This document shows, one piece after another, positions 46,237 to 55,616 of a stretch of DNA of 64,000 nucleotides (the first letter of the stretch is position 1; each line of letters begins with the position of its first letter). Below the pieces are notes generated by a model. It worked only from the letters and a program-made list of their open reading frames with translations, searched no databases and was not told the origin of the DNA. Position numbers and translations under genes: made by a program. Location: the NCBI GenBank assembly GCA_018222965.1, contig JAAEZH010000008.1, positions 62,001 through 126,000 on the forward strand. Direction: 5' to 3'. This stretch comes from Bacteroidota bacterium (GTDB lineage Bacteria; Bacteroidota; Bacteroidia; Chitinophagales; Saprospiraceae).

Positions 46237-48612
46237 ATGACAAGAATACATGTGGTCCTTTTCTTCCTGCTTTGCGGATTGGGTTTAAATGCTCAAACAG
46301 CCGTAGTGGAAGGATTATTGGTAGATAAACAAACTAATCTCCCACTGGCCTTTGCCACCTTACAGGTAAAAGACAGCGATCAGGGTACGGTTGCTGACAG
46401 CAGTGGTTATTTCAGATTGGAACTGGAGCCCGGATTGTATAATCTGACCGGGAGTTATACCGGATACCAATCCCTGATTAAGTATGAGATCCAACTGGGC
46501 TCAGCCAAACCGCTGTTTCTCAAGTTCGAACTCGAACCTGTAGCTGCTGACCTGCAACAGGTAACCATAGCAGCCGAGGCTTATAAATCAACCACCGAAA
46601 GTCCGCTGAGCCTGCATAAGGTAGGTGTTTATGAGTTGGAGCGCCTGCCCGGAGCTACCCTGGATGTATCCAAATACGTCAAGACGCTGCCCGGAGTTTC
46701 TCCAAGAGTTTCCTTTGGGTATAACATGATCGTACGCGGCGGTGCCTCCAATGAAAACCGCTTCTTCCTGGATGGCATTGAGATTCCGGCCATTACCCAT
46801 TTTAATGTGCAGGGAACCAGCGGCGGACCAAACGGACTCCTGAATGTGCGCATGTTGCAATCGGCTGAATTGCATACCGGAGCCTTTCCTTCCAATCGCG
46901 GAAATGCACTGAGCTCCGTGCTGGAGGTGCACCAGCGCGAAGGTCGAAAAGATAAGTTTGGCGGCAATTTCACCCTGGGTGCCACCGACTGGGGTTTCAT
47001 GCTCGAAGGGCCCATGGGCAAGAAGTCCAGTTATATGTTTTCGGCGAGAGAATCATTCTCGCAGCATATGTTGAAAGCATTGGGCGTGCCCGTCCTGCCA
47101 ACCTACTCAGATGTGCAGTACAAGCAGGTATTCCGCTTCAACCCACGCAATGAGCTCATTATTACCGGGATTGGTTCCTACGATAAGTACGAACTCAATC
47201 TCGATGCCGAAGCCAGCGAATCGCTCCTTTACAATGTGGGTTACATCCCGGAAGGCAAGCAGTTTTTATATGCCGGTGGTGCGGTATTCAAACACTACAA
47301 TGAAAACAGCTACTGGACTTTCGTCTTAAGCCGCAATTACTTCAATAATCAGGCCGAGAAATACCTGGGCAATACCTACGATGCAGAAGATCTGGTGTTG
47401 GATTATCATTCGGTGGAAACCGAAACAAAAATGCGGGCGGAGCATAAAGTCTTCTGGGAAAATGGAGAATTGGATTATGGGCTGAGTATGGAGTATGACC
47501 AAATCTCAACGGATAACTTTTCCCTGTACACCAACCCACAGGGGCAGGTAGAAGAGATAAACTATGCCAATGCCTACAATTTCCTGCGCTATGCCGGCCA
47601 CTTGTCTTATGCCCATCATTTGCTGGATGACAAGCTCGATTTATTTATTGGTTTGCGTATGGATGCGAATACACTCGGAACGCAAATGATGAATCCGCTG
47701 GATCAGCTTTCGCCTCGCCTGGCTGTTTCTTACGCTTTCGCGAATGACTGGTCGGTGAATGCCTCTGCCGGTATTTATTACCAACTCCCCCCCTACTCTT
47801 TGCTGAGCTATGAAGTGGAGAATGAATTGGTAAATCACAGCAACCTGGAGTATATGCGCAGCAAGCAGCTGGGGCTTGGTATCGAACACCAAACACGCAA
47901 CGGATATCAGTTTAGGCTGGAGGGCTTTTACAAAGATTACGATCAATATCCCTTCCTGCTAAACGACTCCATTTCCCTGGCAAATGCCAATGCAAACTAT
48001 GTATTGATAGGCAACCAGCCTGCAGCAGCCAACTCAGAAGGCCAGGCCTATGGCATTGAATTCCAGGTGAAACAAAAATTTCGGAAAAGCCTTTTCTGGT
48101 CCGTTTCTTACAGCTGGGTAGTTAGTCAATTCGAAGATAAAGAGGGAGCGCTGGTTTCCTCATCCTGGGACAATCGGCACTTTGGAACAATAGCCATTGG
48201 AAAGACCTTTAAGAAGAACTGGCAGATCGGATTGCGCTGGAGTGCTTCCGGCGGAAACCCATATACGCCTTATGATATTGCGCTTAGCTCGCAGCGGGAT
48301 ATCTGGAATGTAAATCAACGTGGCTTGCCGGACTACAACCGCCTCAATCAGGCCAGCCTGCCCTGGTTCCATCAATTGGATTTCCGGGTAGACAAACAAT
48401 TCAACTTCAAAAAATGGAGTTTGGCTTTGTTTCTGGATATTCAGAATGTGTATAGGTCTCCTATTTCCCTATTGCCTTACCTGACCGTAGAAAGGGATGA
48501 GAACCTGAATCCGGTGGTTGATCCCAATGATTCGGATCGTTTTCTGGTAAAGGAAATCTCCAGCGATACCGGACGACTGATTCCGGCGATTGGAGTAATG
48601 GTCGATTGGTAA
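46237..48612 (+). CDS. TonB-dependent receptor
   Basis: This 791-residue outer-membrane receptor has a signal peptide (FFLLCGLGLNAQ), a carboxypeptidase regulatory-like domain (about 24-105: VEGLLVDKQTNLPLAFATL), a plug with KYVKTLPGVSPRV and MIVRGGASNENRFFLDGIE (about 145-190), and a C-terminal beta barrel ending in an aromatic strand (PAIGVMVDW). It has no STN domain, so it is not a signalling receptor. It has no SusD or DUF4249 partner, which is unusual for Bacteroidota; the substrate is unknown. It is monocistronic. Confidence 0.93.
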   Translation: MTRIHVVLFFLLCGLGLNAQTAVVEGLLVDKQTNLPLAFATLQVKDSDQGTVADSSGYFRLELEPGLYNLTGSYTGYQSLIKYEIQLGSAKPLFLKFELEPVAADLQQVTIAAEAYKSTTESPLSLHKVGVYELERLPGATLDVSKYVKTLPGVSPRVSFGYNMIVRGGASNENRFFLDGIEIPAITHFNVQGTSGGPNGLLNVRMLQSAELHTGAFPSNRGNALSSVLEVHQREGRKDKFGGNFTLGATDWGFMLEGPMGKKSSYMFSARESFSQHMLKALGVPVLPTYSDVQYKQVFRFNPRNELIITGIGSYDKYELNLDAEASESLLYNVGYIPEGKQFLYAGGAVFKHYNENSYWTFVLSRNYFNNQAEKYLGNTYDAEDLVLDYHSVETETKMRAEHKVFWENGELDYGLSMEYDQISTDNFSLYTNPQGQVEEINYANAYNFLRYAGHLSYAHHLLDDKLDLFIGLRMDANTLGTQMMNPLDQLSPRLAVSYAFANDWSVNASAGIYYQLPPYSLLSYEVENELVNHSNLEYMRSKQLGLGIEHQTRNGYQFRLEGFYKDYDQYPFLLNDSISLANANANYVLIGNQPAAANSEGQAYGIEFQVKQKFRKSLFWSVSYSWVVSQFEDKEGALVSSSWDNRHFGTIAIGKTFKKNWQIGLRWSASGGNPYTPYDIALSSQRDIWNVNQRGLPDYNRLNQASLPWFHQLDFRVDKQFNFKKWSLALFLDIQNVYRSPISLLPYLTVERDENLNPVVDPNDSDRFLVKEISSDTGRLIPAIGVMVDW

Positions 48613-48691
48613 TTGAGAGGAGAGGAGCAACTCCATTAGCGCATTAATTAAAAAAACAGTCATTTTGCTTCGCGAATTGGCTTTTGGTATT

Positions 48692-48722
48692 AAAAAAGGC
48701 TGCCTGTGTACACAGACAGCCT
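48692..48722 (-). terminator. Rho-independent terminator after the minus-strand array
   Basis: On the minus strand AGGCTGTCTGTG pairs with CACAGGCAGCCT around a short loop and is followed by six T. It lies 13 bases after the stop of the 155-residue protein gene. On the plus strand the same hairpin may also stop the TonB receptor transcript. Confidence 0.88.
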
Positions 48723-48734
48723 CCGTTTTGATTT

Positions 48735-49202
48735 TTACTCGGTCGTATTATCTATTAAAATTTGCCGCACCTGAAGCGTAATGGGGATTGGCGGATCAAT
48801 GGTCGTATTTCCTATTTTTTCCAGAAAACCGAAAAGGAAGAATGGAAAGGGTGGTTGGCCGCCCGGCCAATCGTCTATTCCGGAGGTGGCAGGTTCCGGG
48901 AAGTTTATCAGGAAATGGCCGGTATCATTAACGTCCAGCGTAATTCCGGCGGGCAAATCATTTGGCTCAAAGACAAACCGACCTTTTCCCATAATCAACA
49001 GATCCGGAGATCCTGCAGATTGAAATACCACCGTATTGCCCTGATTGCCATTTGGCAGGGTATTTACCTGCTTTACTTTAAAAATGTGTGGATCCATAAA
49101 GTAAAGACAGGAATCGATTGGATAGGTAGTGCGTAGCTCCTGAGCCTGAAGGCCGCCCAACAGGTATATGGATAGAAAAGAAAGTATAATGAATCGTTTC
49201 AT
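48735..49202 (-). CDS. Small secreted protein
   Basis: This 155-residue protein has a signal peptide (IILSFLSIYLLGGLQAQ). The mature part is beta-rich (VVFQSAGSPDLLIMGKGRFVFE, seen in part) and has a Pro-rich hydrophobic stretch (DDWPGGQPPFPFFLFGF). No family or sorting domain is recognised. It starts 10 bases after the preceding T9SS gene and is the last gene of the array. Confidence 0.65.
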   Translation of the reverse strand: MKRFIILSFLSIYLLGGLQAQELRTTYPIDSCLYFMDPHIFKVKQVNTLPNGNQGNTVVFQSAGSPDLLIMGKGRFVFEPNDLPAGITLDVNDTGHFLINFPEPATSGIDDWPGGQPPFPFFLFGFLEKIGNTTIDPPIPITLQVRQILIDNTTE

Positions 49203-49212
49203 GGTATATTGA

Positions 49213-50571
49213 TTATTGGGCGATCACAATTTTTTTGGAAAGCAACAACTGGTCCTCCTTTTGTAAATGCAGAATGTACATTCCCGTATTCAGGCTGTTG
49301 CTTTGGAGGCTGAATGAACTGTTTAGGTATTCTTCCGAACGATAGACCTGTTGGCCCATGCTGTTTAGCAAAACTACCTGAACTTTGCCGCTAAGTGTTT
49401 TGGAAGTGCAGCTGATTTCCATTCCGGGGCTGTATGGATTTGGCACCAGGCATTCTATATCCAATTGAATTTCCTCCGTTGCCACTCCCTCTTCTGACCA
49501 GTAATAACTGCGGCGGTAAGTGGAGGTATCATTAAGCCATTCCTGTTGATTCTGGCTCCAGAATTGCCAGCCTTTTTCTTCGACCAGTTGTTGGTCGGAT
49601 CCGAATGACATTTGAAAACGGGCATGCAAATCCCAACTCTGATCGTTGTTGTCCCATTTGTCGCTAATGGATGAAAGCGTTTCTCCATCGTACTCATACC
49701 CAACCCGATACTGATTCACCCATACATTGCCATCCCAGGATTGCAGGACGCGGTGATTCAACTGATAGCCCGGATCGAAGTCAAATTCTTCCCGGATCTG
49801 GTTCTCCCAGACTTCATCAACATCATTCCAAACTAAGGTGCGGGTACCGATCGGGACATAACCGCCATCAGTCAGGTAAAAAATCCAAAACTTATAATCC
49901 CATTCCTGATTGGCGACCGACCATTTGTATTCGGTACTTTGATCGATTACTCCGGTGTCAAAATCATAAACGTAGTACCGCCTTCTGAAGTTAACCCAAT
50001 CGTTGCCATCCCAAACCTCCAGGAGTTGTTCGGTCATTTGCATATTGGCATTATAGGACCAGGTTTGCTGTGATACATTTTCCCAGGCACCATTTTGCCA
50101 GGTTTGATAAATCACTCCCTGCAGGTCACCGAATGCATTGGGATAATAGTTCCACTGCTCGTAATTTTCGAGGGGCATACCCAGGGTCGATGGTTTCCGA
50201 ACCAGTTTATTAACTACTTCATCATTTTGGTAGGTATAACTTCTTTCCACCCGATCATTCCAGGTTTCATTAGCGGGGTTCCATTGTTCGATGAGCAAAT
50301 TTACCAGATAGCCGTCTTCATAAGTCAGATGCCGACGACGGAAATTCTGCCACTCGCCCGTATCGAGTTTTCGGAGAACCAGAATTTGAGTAGGCTTGCC
50401 ATCCGCATCATATGCTTCGTAAATCGCTTTGCGGAAGTTTTCAAATTCGGTAGATTGTTGAAGGCCAAAATCCAGGTAAACCGAATCTAACTTCAGATCC
50501 TGACTTTGGACGGACGTGGAATAGAGCAAACCACATCCAATGGTCAGTAGGATAAGTATATGTGTTCTCAT
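49213..50571 (-). CDS. T9SS surface protein built of Trp/Tyr-rich repeats
   Basis: This 452-residue protein has a signal peptide, then about seven to eight degenerate repeats of roughly 40 residues between about 50 and 360, each with W..(N)..W.N..R..Y.YD-type spacing (for example EVWDGNDWVNFRRRYYVYD). A C-terminal Por sorting domain follows (CLVPNPYSPGMEI onward). The repeat resembles YD-repeat-like surface modules. It should be displayed outside the cell. It follows the sensor kinase by 78 bases on the same strand and may be under control of that system. Confidence 0.8.
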   Translation of the reverse strand: MRTHILILLTIGCGLLYSTSVQSQDLKLDSVYLDFGLQQSTEFENFRKAIYEAYDADGKPTQILVLRKLDTGEWQNFRRRHLTYEDGYLVNLLIEQWNPANETWNDRVERSYTYQNDEVVNKLVRKPSTLGMPLENYEQWNYYPNAFGDLQGVIYQTWQNGAWENVSQQTWSYNANMQMTEQLLEVWDGNDWVNFRRRYYVYDFDTGVIDQSTEYKWSVANQEWDYKFWIFYLTDGGYVPIGTRTLVWNDVDEVWENQIREEFDFDPGYQLNHRVLQSWDGNVWVNQYRVGYEYDGETLSSISDKWDNNDQSWDLHARFQMSFGSDQQLVEEKGWQFWSQNQQEWLNDTSTYRRSYYWSEEGVATEEIQLDIECLVPNPYSPGMEISCTSKTLSGKVQVVLLNSMGQQVYRSEEYLNSSFSLQSNSLNTGMYILHLQKEDQLLLSKKIVIAQ

Positions 50572-50649
50572 ATCAATTTAGATTTACCTCAAAGGCAAAG
50601 GTTTAAAATCAATAAATTTTTTGGGCGGGTAAAGGCAGGAAATCCAATA

Positions 50650-53616
50650 TTAAATATACGCTAATTTTATCAGGACGCGGGTTCCGGCGGGCTTGCCCTG
50701 GTCTTTCAGGTCAATGGTCTCAATTTGCGCTTTGAAATGTTTCAGACTTTTGAGCGTTTCCAGTTGCTCGTTGATGAGTTGCATGCCTCTGGATTTGTGT
50801 CCTTTCTTTCGGAGTTTGGCGGCAGCCTCACGTCCTACCCCATTGTCCTCGATCAGGATAATCAGGGTGTTGTCGTCTTCCGCTGAAAACTCCAACAATA
50901 GCTTTCCTTTGCGGGCTTTCAGGTGATACAAACCGTGATTAATAGCATTTTCTACAAACGGCTGAATAAGCATGGAGGGAACTTTAAAATCCCCGTCAAT
51001 CTCCGGATCTACTATAATGGTATAGTCAAAGTGCTGCGCGAAACGAATGTGTTCCAGTCCGATATAAAGGCGCAACAGCTTTTGCTCCTCATCAAAACGG
51101 ATCATATCGGTTTGGGAAGACTCGAGAATCAATCGGACCAAAGCCGCAAAATCAGACAGGTATTCATCCGCTTTTTCTACTTCCCTTTTCTGAATATAAT
51201 ATTGGATAGAGCCCAGGGCATTAAACACAAAATGCGGGTTCATTTGAGACCGCAGCGCCTGAAGTTTTAAGCGGCTCATGTTGCTCTCCAGTTCTTTTTC
51301 CCGGGCGAGCCTTTTCAGGTCTCTTTTATTCTTTACGCGGGAAGCATATAAAGACAAAGCAATCAAAATGAGGGCCATAGATCCCAAAAAACGACTTTGC
51401 AAATACCAAACCTGCCGAATGTAAAATTTCCGGGAGAAGGTCTCACTGACATTTCCGAAAGCATCTACGCCTCTGATTTTCAGATTATATTTCCCGGCCG
51501 GGAGGGTTCGGAGATTGATTTGCCCCTTTTCTTCTTTTATCCAGGTAGTATCGCTTTCGGTCAATTGATATTCAAAATAGAAATCTCCCCGGCTTTCATA
51601 GGAAAGCAATTCCGCATCTATAAACAGCGAATTATCCCGAAAGGGAATGGATTTTTCGTGTGTCAGCTTTTTTCTTTCAGGGCCATATACAATTTCCCTG
51701 ACATTCAATTTGGGCGTAAAATCATCTGCCACTGCATATACATCTCTGTTTAAAACATCAAATCCACTATCATGACCTGCGTAAATGTATTCTTCATTTA
51801 CGAATACAGAAACCACATCCTCAGTACTCAATCCATGCGCCCGGGTATATTGATTTATAGTCGTTTTTTTATTTTCAAATTGGATATTAAACAGCCCTTC
51901 ATTGGAGGCCACCCAAAGAGATCCTTTCTTTTCCCAAAACAGCTCATTGGCCAATTGACTAAAACCGGAAATTTGAACAAGGGAATCTGCTTCCAAATAA
52001 TGTAAGCTTCCATCGTTTTCACTTATCCAAAGAGTATTGTCCGGACTTACAGAAAGCTGTACATTGCCAATAAAGGGTCGATCCACTATTTTCTTTAACG
52101 TAGTTCCCCCAAATGCTCCTTTATACAAGCCATCTGAATAAACTATAAATAGCTGGCGGGTAGAATCCAGGGCCATATCGACTGCTCTGCCTCTAGGAAG
52201 GATCTGAATAGAACTTTTTTCGCCCCAGTTATAATACTCGGGACCAGATCGAAAACTAAATACACTGCTTTTTCCCAATTGCAAATGATCAATTGAATTG
52301 GAGAGAAAGGTAGAACTTTGAGGAGATAGCCCGAATATATAATCCCAATCATAAGAATAATCTTCCCTGGAAAGGAAAACAGAATTGTAATGACCTCCAA
52401 TACACCATCCGGAATCTGTATTGGATTTCAGTTCAGTCATGTATCGCAGGCGACCTGCGTGTTCAAATTTATTAAGCAAAAACATACTTTTCCTTTTGGG
52501 ATCAATTTCCCAAACTTCCCCCTGATCCGTAACGGCCACAACTTTACCTTGATCGGATTCGCGAAAAAATCGAAAAGTATTATCTCCTAAACCTTTTCCC
52601 TTATATGAAAAAACTTCTTTGTCGATTGCCCGAAAAAAAAATAATCCGGCATTTTTACTTCCTAACCAGAGATGGCCTTTACTGTCTGTATAAGGAGCAT
52701 TAAACTGTATATCTTTTGCATACTTGGGAAAAAAAGAATCAATTGCATTAAAGGATTTATCTAAACAAACAAATCCATTGTTGGAAAAAATATGGTAATC
52801 CCCGGCAACACTTAATCTGCCTTGCAATACATCCACACTTCCAAAGCCCAGGTCAGCAGGATCGTATTCCGTTACATTCCCACTATCAACATCCAGGCCT
52901 TTGACAAAATTCGGCGAGCAAAACAAAATATCACTGGTATGATTATTAAAAATCAATCCCACCATATCAATACCGACGTTCATGTCTTTTGGTTCAATCG
53001 ATACGGGAATCGTCCAACTTGTATCTGAAAAATGCACCTTTAGCCCATCTTCTATAAACCATAGAATCATATAATAATTAGCTCCTCCAAGAACTTTTTC
53101 CAGGTCAATTATATCGCCAGGATATGGCTCTCTAAACCAACCCTCATCAACCTGGTAAAAAAAAGCATCATTCCGATAAAAAGTATCCAGGTTTGAGGTT
53201 TTCCTATCATATAAAACGATGTTTCCATTAAGCCTGTGCTTAGGGAGCAGGGATACGCCAATGTGTTTTTCCTTTTGTGGAATAACCACCTCTCCATCCT
53301 CCAGGTAAAATGCCGGACAATTGAAACAGCCCGGAAATAGTCTTCCCTCAGCATCTTTACGGAGCAGAAAAATATCGTTTACGGGCAGGCCATTTTCTGT
53401 ATTGAATACTTCAAACTCCTTTCCGTTAAAGCGGGCGATGCCCTCTTCGGTATAGGCCCAAATTATTCCGTCATCGTCTTCGAGTACGCCATAGACATAA
53501 TTGGTGGGCAAGCCATCCTCAATGGTGTAGCGGGTGTACGGACCCCATTGTGCCATTCCCCGAAAGGGAAAGAAGACAAGAAGAAGAAACAACAGGTATG
53601 GAAAGGCGATTTTCAA
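50650..53616 (-). CDS. Propeller-type sensor histidine kinase (LytS/YehU class)
   Basis: This 988-residue sensor has a signal sequence (LFLLLVFFPFRGMAQ), a large periplasmic beta-propeller region of two-component-regulator propeller repeats (about 30-650: YTIEDGLPTNYVYGVLEDDD), a Y_Y_Y domain (about 660-735), one transmembrane helix (about 745-763), and a cytoplasmic His_kinase domain with phospho-His in MNPHFVFNALGS (about residue 793) and an ATPase with QPFVENAINHGL and EDNGVGREAA. Its start overlaps the end of the LytTR regulator gene by 4 bases, so they form a pair. Confidence 0.94.
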   Translation of the reverse strand: MKIAFPYLLFLLLVFFPFRGMAQWGPYTRYTIEDGLPTNYVYGVLEDDDGIIWAYTEEGIARFNGKEFEVFNTENGLPVNDIFLLRKDAEGRLFPGCFNCPAFYLEDGEVVIPQKEKHIGVSLLPKHRLNGNIVLYDRKTSNLDTFYRNDAFFYQVDEGWFREPYPGDIIDLEKVLGGANYYMILWFIEDGLKVHFSDTSWTIPVSIEPKDMNVGIDMVGLIFNNHTSDILFCSPNFVKGLDVDSGNVTEYDPADLGFGSVDVLQGRLSVAGDYHIFSNNGFVCLDKSFNAIDSFFPKYAKDIQFNAPYTDSKGHLWLGSKNAGLFFFRAIDKEVFSYKGKGLGDNTFRFFRESDQGKVVAVTDQGEVWEIDPKRKSMFLLNKFEHAGRLRYMTELKSNTDSGWCIGGHYNSVFLSREDYSYDWDYIFGLSPQSSTFLSNSIDHLQLGKSSVFSFRSGPEYYNWGEKSSIQILPRGRAVDMALDSTRQLFIVYSDGLYKGAFGGTTLKKIVDRPFIGNVQLSVSPDNTLWISENDGSLHYLEADSLVQISGFSQLANELFWEKKGSLWVASNEGLFNIQFENKKTTINQYTRAHGLSTEDVVSVFVNEEYIYAGHDSGFDVLNRDVYAVADDFTPKLNVREIVYGPERKKLTHEKSIPFRDNSLFIDAELLSYESRGDFYFEYQLTESDTTWIKEEKGQINLRTLPAGKYNLKIRGVDAFGNVSETFSRKFYIRQVWYLQSRFLGSMALILIALSLYASRVKNKRDLKRLAREKELESNMSRLKLQALRSQMNPHFVFNALGSIQYYIQKREVEKADEYLSDFAALVRLILESSQTDMIRFDEEQKLLRLYIGLEHIRFAQHFDYTIIVDPEIDGDFKVPSMLIQPFVENAINHGLYHLKARKGKLLLEFSAEDDNTLIILIEDNGVGREAAAKLRKKGHKSRGMQLINEQLETLKSLKHFKAQIETIDLKDQGKPAGTRVLIKLAYI

Positions 53617-54380
53617 CGGCTGCCGTTTTTCAGGACCTCGGTGATAAATTCTTCCCGTTTTCGTCGGGAGACCGGAACTGCCGAATCGTCTTCCATCCGA
53701 ATGGTGCCCTCGGTCAGGTATCTTTTGATGTGGCGGATATTGATCAGATGGGATTTATGCGGACAAAAGAACCCAAAACTTTCCAGCATGGGTTTGAAAG
53801 TGCCGATGTTGTAAGAACTGAGAATCTTGCGTCCGTCACTCAAATAGAACTGGGTATACTTTTGGATCCCCTCCAGGCGAATTATTTCCCGAATAAATAC
53901 AAACTCATAAGCCTGAGCCCCCGGGATGGCAATTTTAGATTCCTGATTGCCGCTATGGTCCAGATTGTGTTTCAGCAAATTCAGGTCCTGAAAGGCTTCA
54001 GAACTTTGCTGCTCGTATTTTTCTACGGCTTCGACCAACTCGCGGGTACGCACGGGTTTAAGCAAATAGTCTACTGCGCTTACGCGAAAAGCATCAATCG
54101 CATATTCGCTGTGCCCGGTTACGAAAATGGTTTTGAAATCGGGTTCTTCAAAACGGTCTAAGAGATTAAAACCGGAGCCGCCTGGCATGCTGATGTCCAA
54201 AAAGACGACATCCGGTTTTTGCTCTTTGATAAGCTTATAAGCCTCCTCCACATTAGCTGCACGACCCACCAACTCAACTTGAGGCAGATGATCGGTGATC
54301 TTTAAAGCCAATACTTCAGCCAGCTTTGGCTCGTCGTCGACGATCAGTGCTTTGATCCGGGATTCGGTGGGTGTGGCCAT
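53613..54380 (-). CDS. LytTR-family response regulator
   Basis: This 255-residue regulator has a receiver domain (about 8-125) with DDE at 15-17, the phospho-acceptor D62 in VVFLDISMPGG and the conserved Lys in YLLKPV, then a LytTR DNA-binding domain (about 150-250) ending in SRRKREEF. It is the partner of the overlapping propeller kinase. It lies 10 bases after the FG-GAP surface gene, so regulator and surface proteins are cotranscribed. The target genes cannot be read from the sequence; the surrounding T9SS genes are the best guess. Confidence 0.95.
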   Translation of the reverse strand: MATPTESRIKALIVDDEPKLAEVLALKITDHLPQVELVGRAANVEEAYKLIKEQKPDVVFLDISMPGGSGFNLLDRFEEPDFKTIFVTGHSEYAIDAFRVSAVDYLLKPVRTRELVEAVEKYEQQSSEAFQDLNLLKHNLDHSGNQESKIAIPGAQAYEFVFIREIIRLEGIQKYTQFYLSDGRKILSSYNIGTFKPMLESFGFFCPHKSHLINIRHIKRYLTEGTIRMEDDSAVPVSRRKREEFITEVLKNGSR

Positions 54381-54390
54381 GTAGCGTGTA

Positions 54391-55557
54391 TTATTCTTTG
54401 ATGATCAATTGTGTGGCAATATTACCATCTTTCAGGCTTGCTTTTAGCAAATACATTCCCGACGGATAAGCAGACAGATCCATGCCATTCGCGGAAGCGG
54501 AAACAGCCATCAGCAACTGACCAAACGGATTGTACATTTCTACGATTTCCATTTCCTCCGGATTTTCAAAATAGATAAAATCGGTGGTCGGATTTGGAAA
54601 TGCCTGTAGTTTTAAAGGTACTATCGGATTAAAGATGCCGGAAATTTCCTGATTGGCAAAATAGCGGAAGTCGCCGGTTTCGGTTCCAAGATCACCAGTC
54701 CCGATCAGCAAATCCGGATCGCCATCGGCATCCAGGTCACCCGCAGATGGATACAATTTGGCAAAATAGTATTCAATACCAAAGGGGTTTTCCAGGATTT
54801 CGTTGAAGGCAGGTGCATTGGCGGAGCCTGTATTTTCATAAAACCGAATAACTCCGGACAGATCACCTGTCAGCACATCAAAATCGCCGTCCATATCCAA
54901 ATCAACCAGTATGGGTCGAATACTATTTCCGTCTCCGGCCAGTCCAAAGGGATTCTGTTGGGAGGCGCCAAACTGCGGATTGGAAACATCACCTTCGTTC
55001 TCGTAATAGTAAAAATCATTGCCCGAAGTAGCAACCAACAAGTCGATGTCTCCATCGGCATCCAGATCGGCGAAAGTGGGTGCTACGTTTTGCAGCGAAA
55101 TGGGTATTTCAATACCAAAAGGATCTTCAACTCCTGCTGCAAACTGCGGATTGGAAGCATCCCCGGTATTTTCAAAGTACTCCACTTCATTGAGCTTTTG
55201 CCCGATCAGCAAATCCTGATCGCCGTCATTATCCAGGTCTGCAAAAGCCAGGCGTGCACGGGAGCCAGGAGCAGACAACCCGAAGGGATTTGTCTCCGGA
55301 TTTCCAAAAGACGGAGATGTCGGGCTGCCGGTATTTTCATAAAACTGGATATCAAAATCGGGAAATTCTGAGCCATTCCCCAGGAAGATATCCAGATCCC
55401 CATCCGCATCAATATCTACCAGGGTCAATTGGGCTTGTTGAGAGGCAGTGCTAAGTCCCCAGGGGTTGACCTCCGGGGTATCAAAGCTTTGTGCTTGTGC
55501 GAAAGTATGGGCAATTAAAAAGAGAACAATTAGGGTAGTGTAATTAAGTAGTTTCAT
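54391..55557 (-). CDS. FG-GAP/VCBS-repeat surface protein, T9SS substrate
   Basis: This 388-residue protein has a signal peptide (LIVLFLIAHTFAQAQ), five FG-GAP/VCBS repeats with calcium-binding loops (DIDADGDLDIF, DLDNDGDQDLL, DLDADGDIDLL, DLDMDGDFDVL, DLDADGDPDLL) and a C-terminal Por sorting domain (LQAFPNPTTDFIYF onward). It is an exported, likely adhesive beta-propeller. It precedes the LytTR regulator by 10 bases. Confidence 0.93.
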   Translation of the reverse strand: MKLLNYTTLIVLFLIAHTFAQAQSFDTPEVNPWGLSTASQQAQLTLVDIDADGDLDIFLGNGSEFPDFDIQFYENTGSPTSPSFGNPETNPFGLSAPGSRARLAFADLDNDGDQDLLIGQKLNEVEYFENTGDASNPQFAAGVEDPFGIEIPISLQNVAPTFADLDADGDIDLLVATSGNDFYYYENEGDVSNPQFGASQQNPFGLAGDGNSIRPILVDLDMDGDFDVLTGDLSGVIRFYENTGSANAPAFNEILENPFGIEYYFAKLYPSAGDLDADGDPDLLIGTGDLGTETGDFRYFANQEISGIFNPIVPLKLQAFPNPTTDFIYFENPEEMEIVEMYNPFGQLLMAVSASANGMDLSAYPSGMYLLKASLKDGNIATQLIIKE

Positions 55558-55574
55558 GATTATTAGTTTTAAAG

Positions 55575-55602
55575 GGCTGCCCGAAGGAGTCTCCGGACAG
55601 CC
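55575..55602 (-). terminator. Hairpin after the giant surface-protein gene
   Basis: The arms GGCTG..CCG and CGG..CAGCC flank a 9-base loop, 15 bases after the stop on the minus strand. Only CCCTTT follows, so termination may be partial and the FG-GAP gene may be reached by read-through. Confidence 0.6.
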
Positions 55603-55616
55603 TGCATGTGGGGTTA

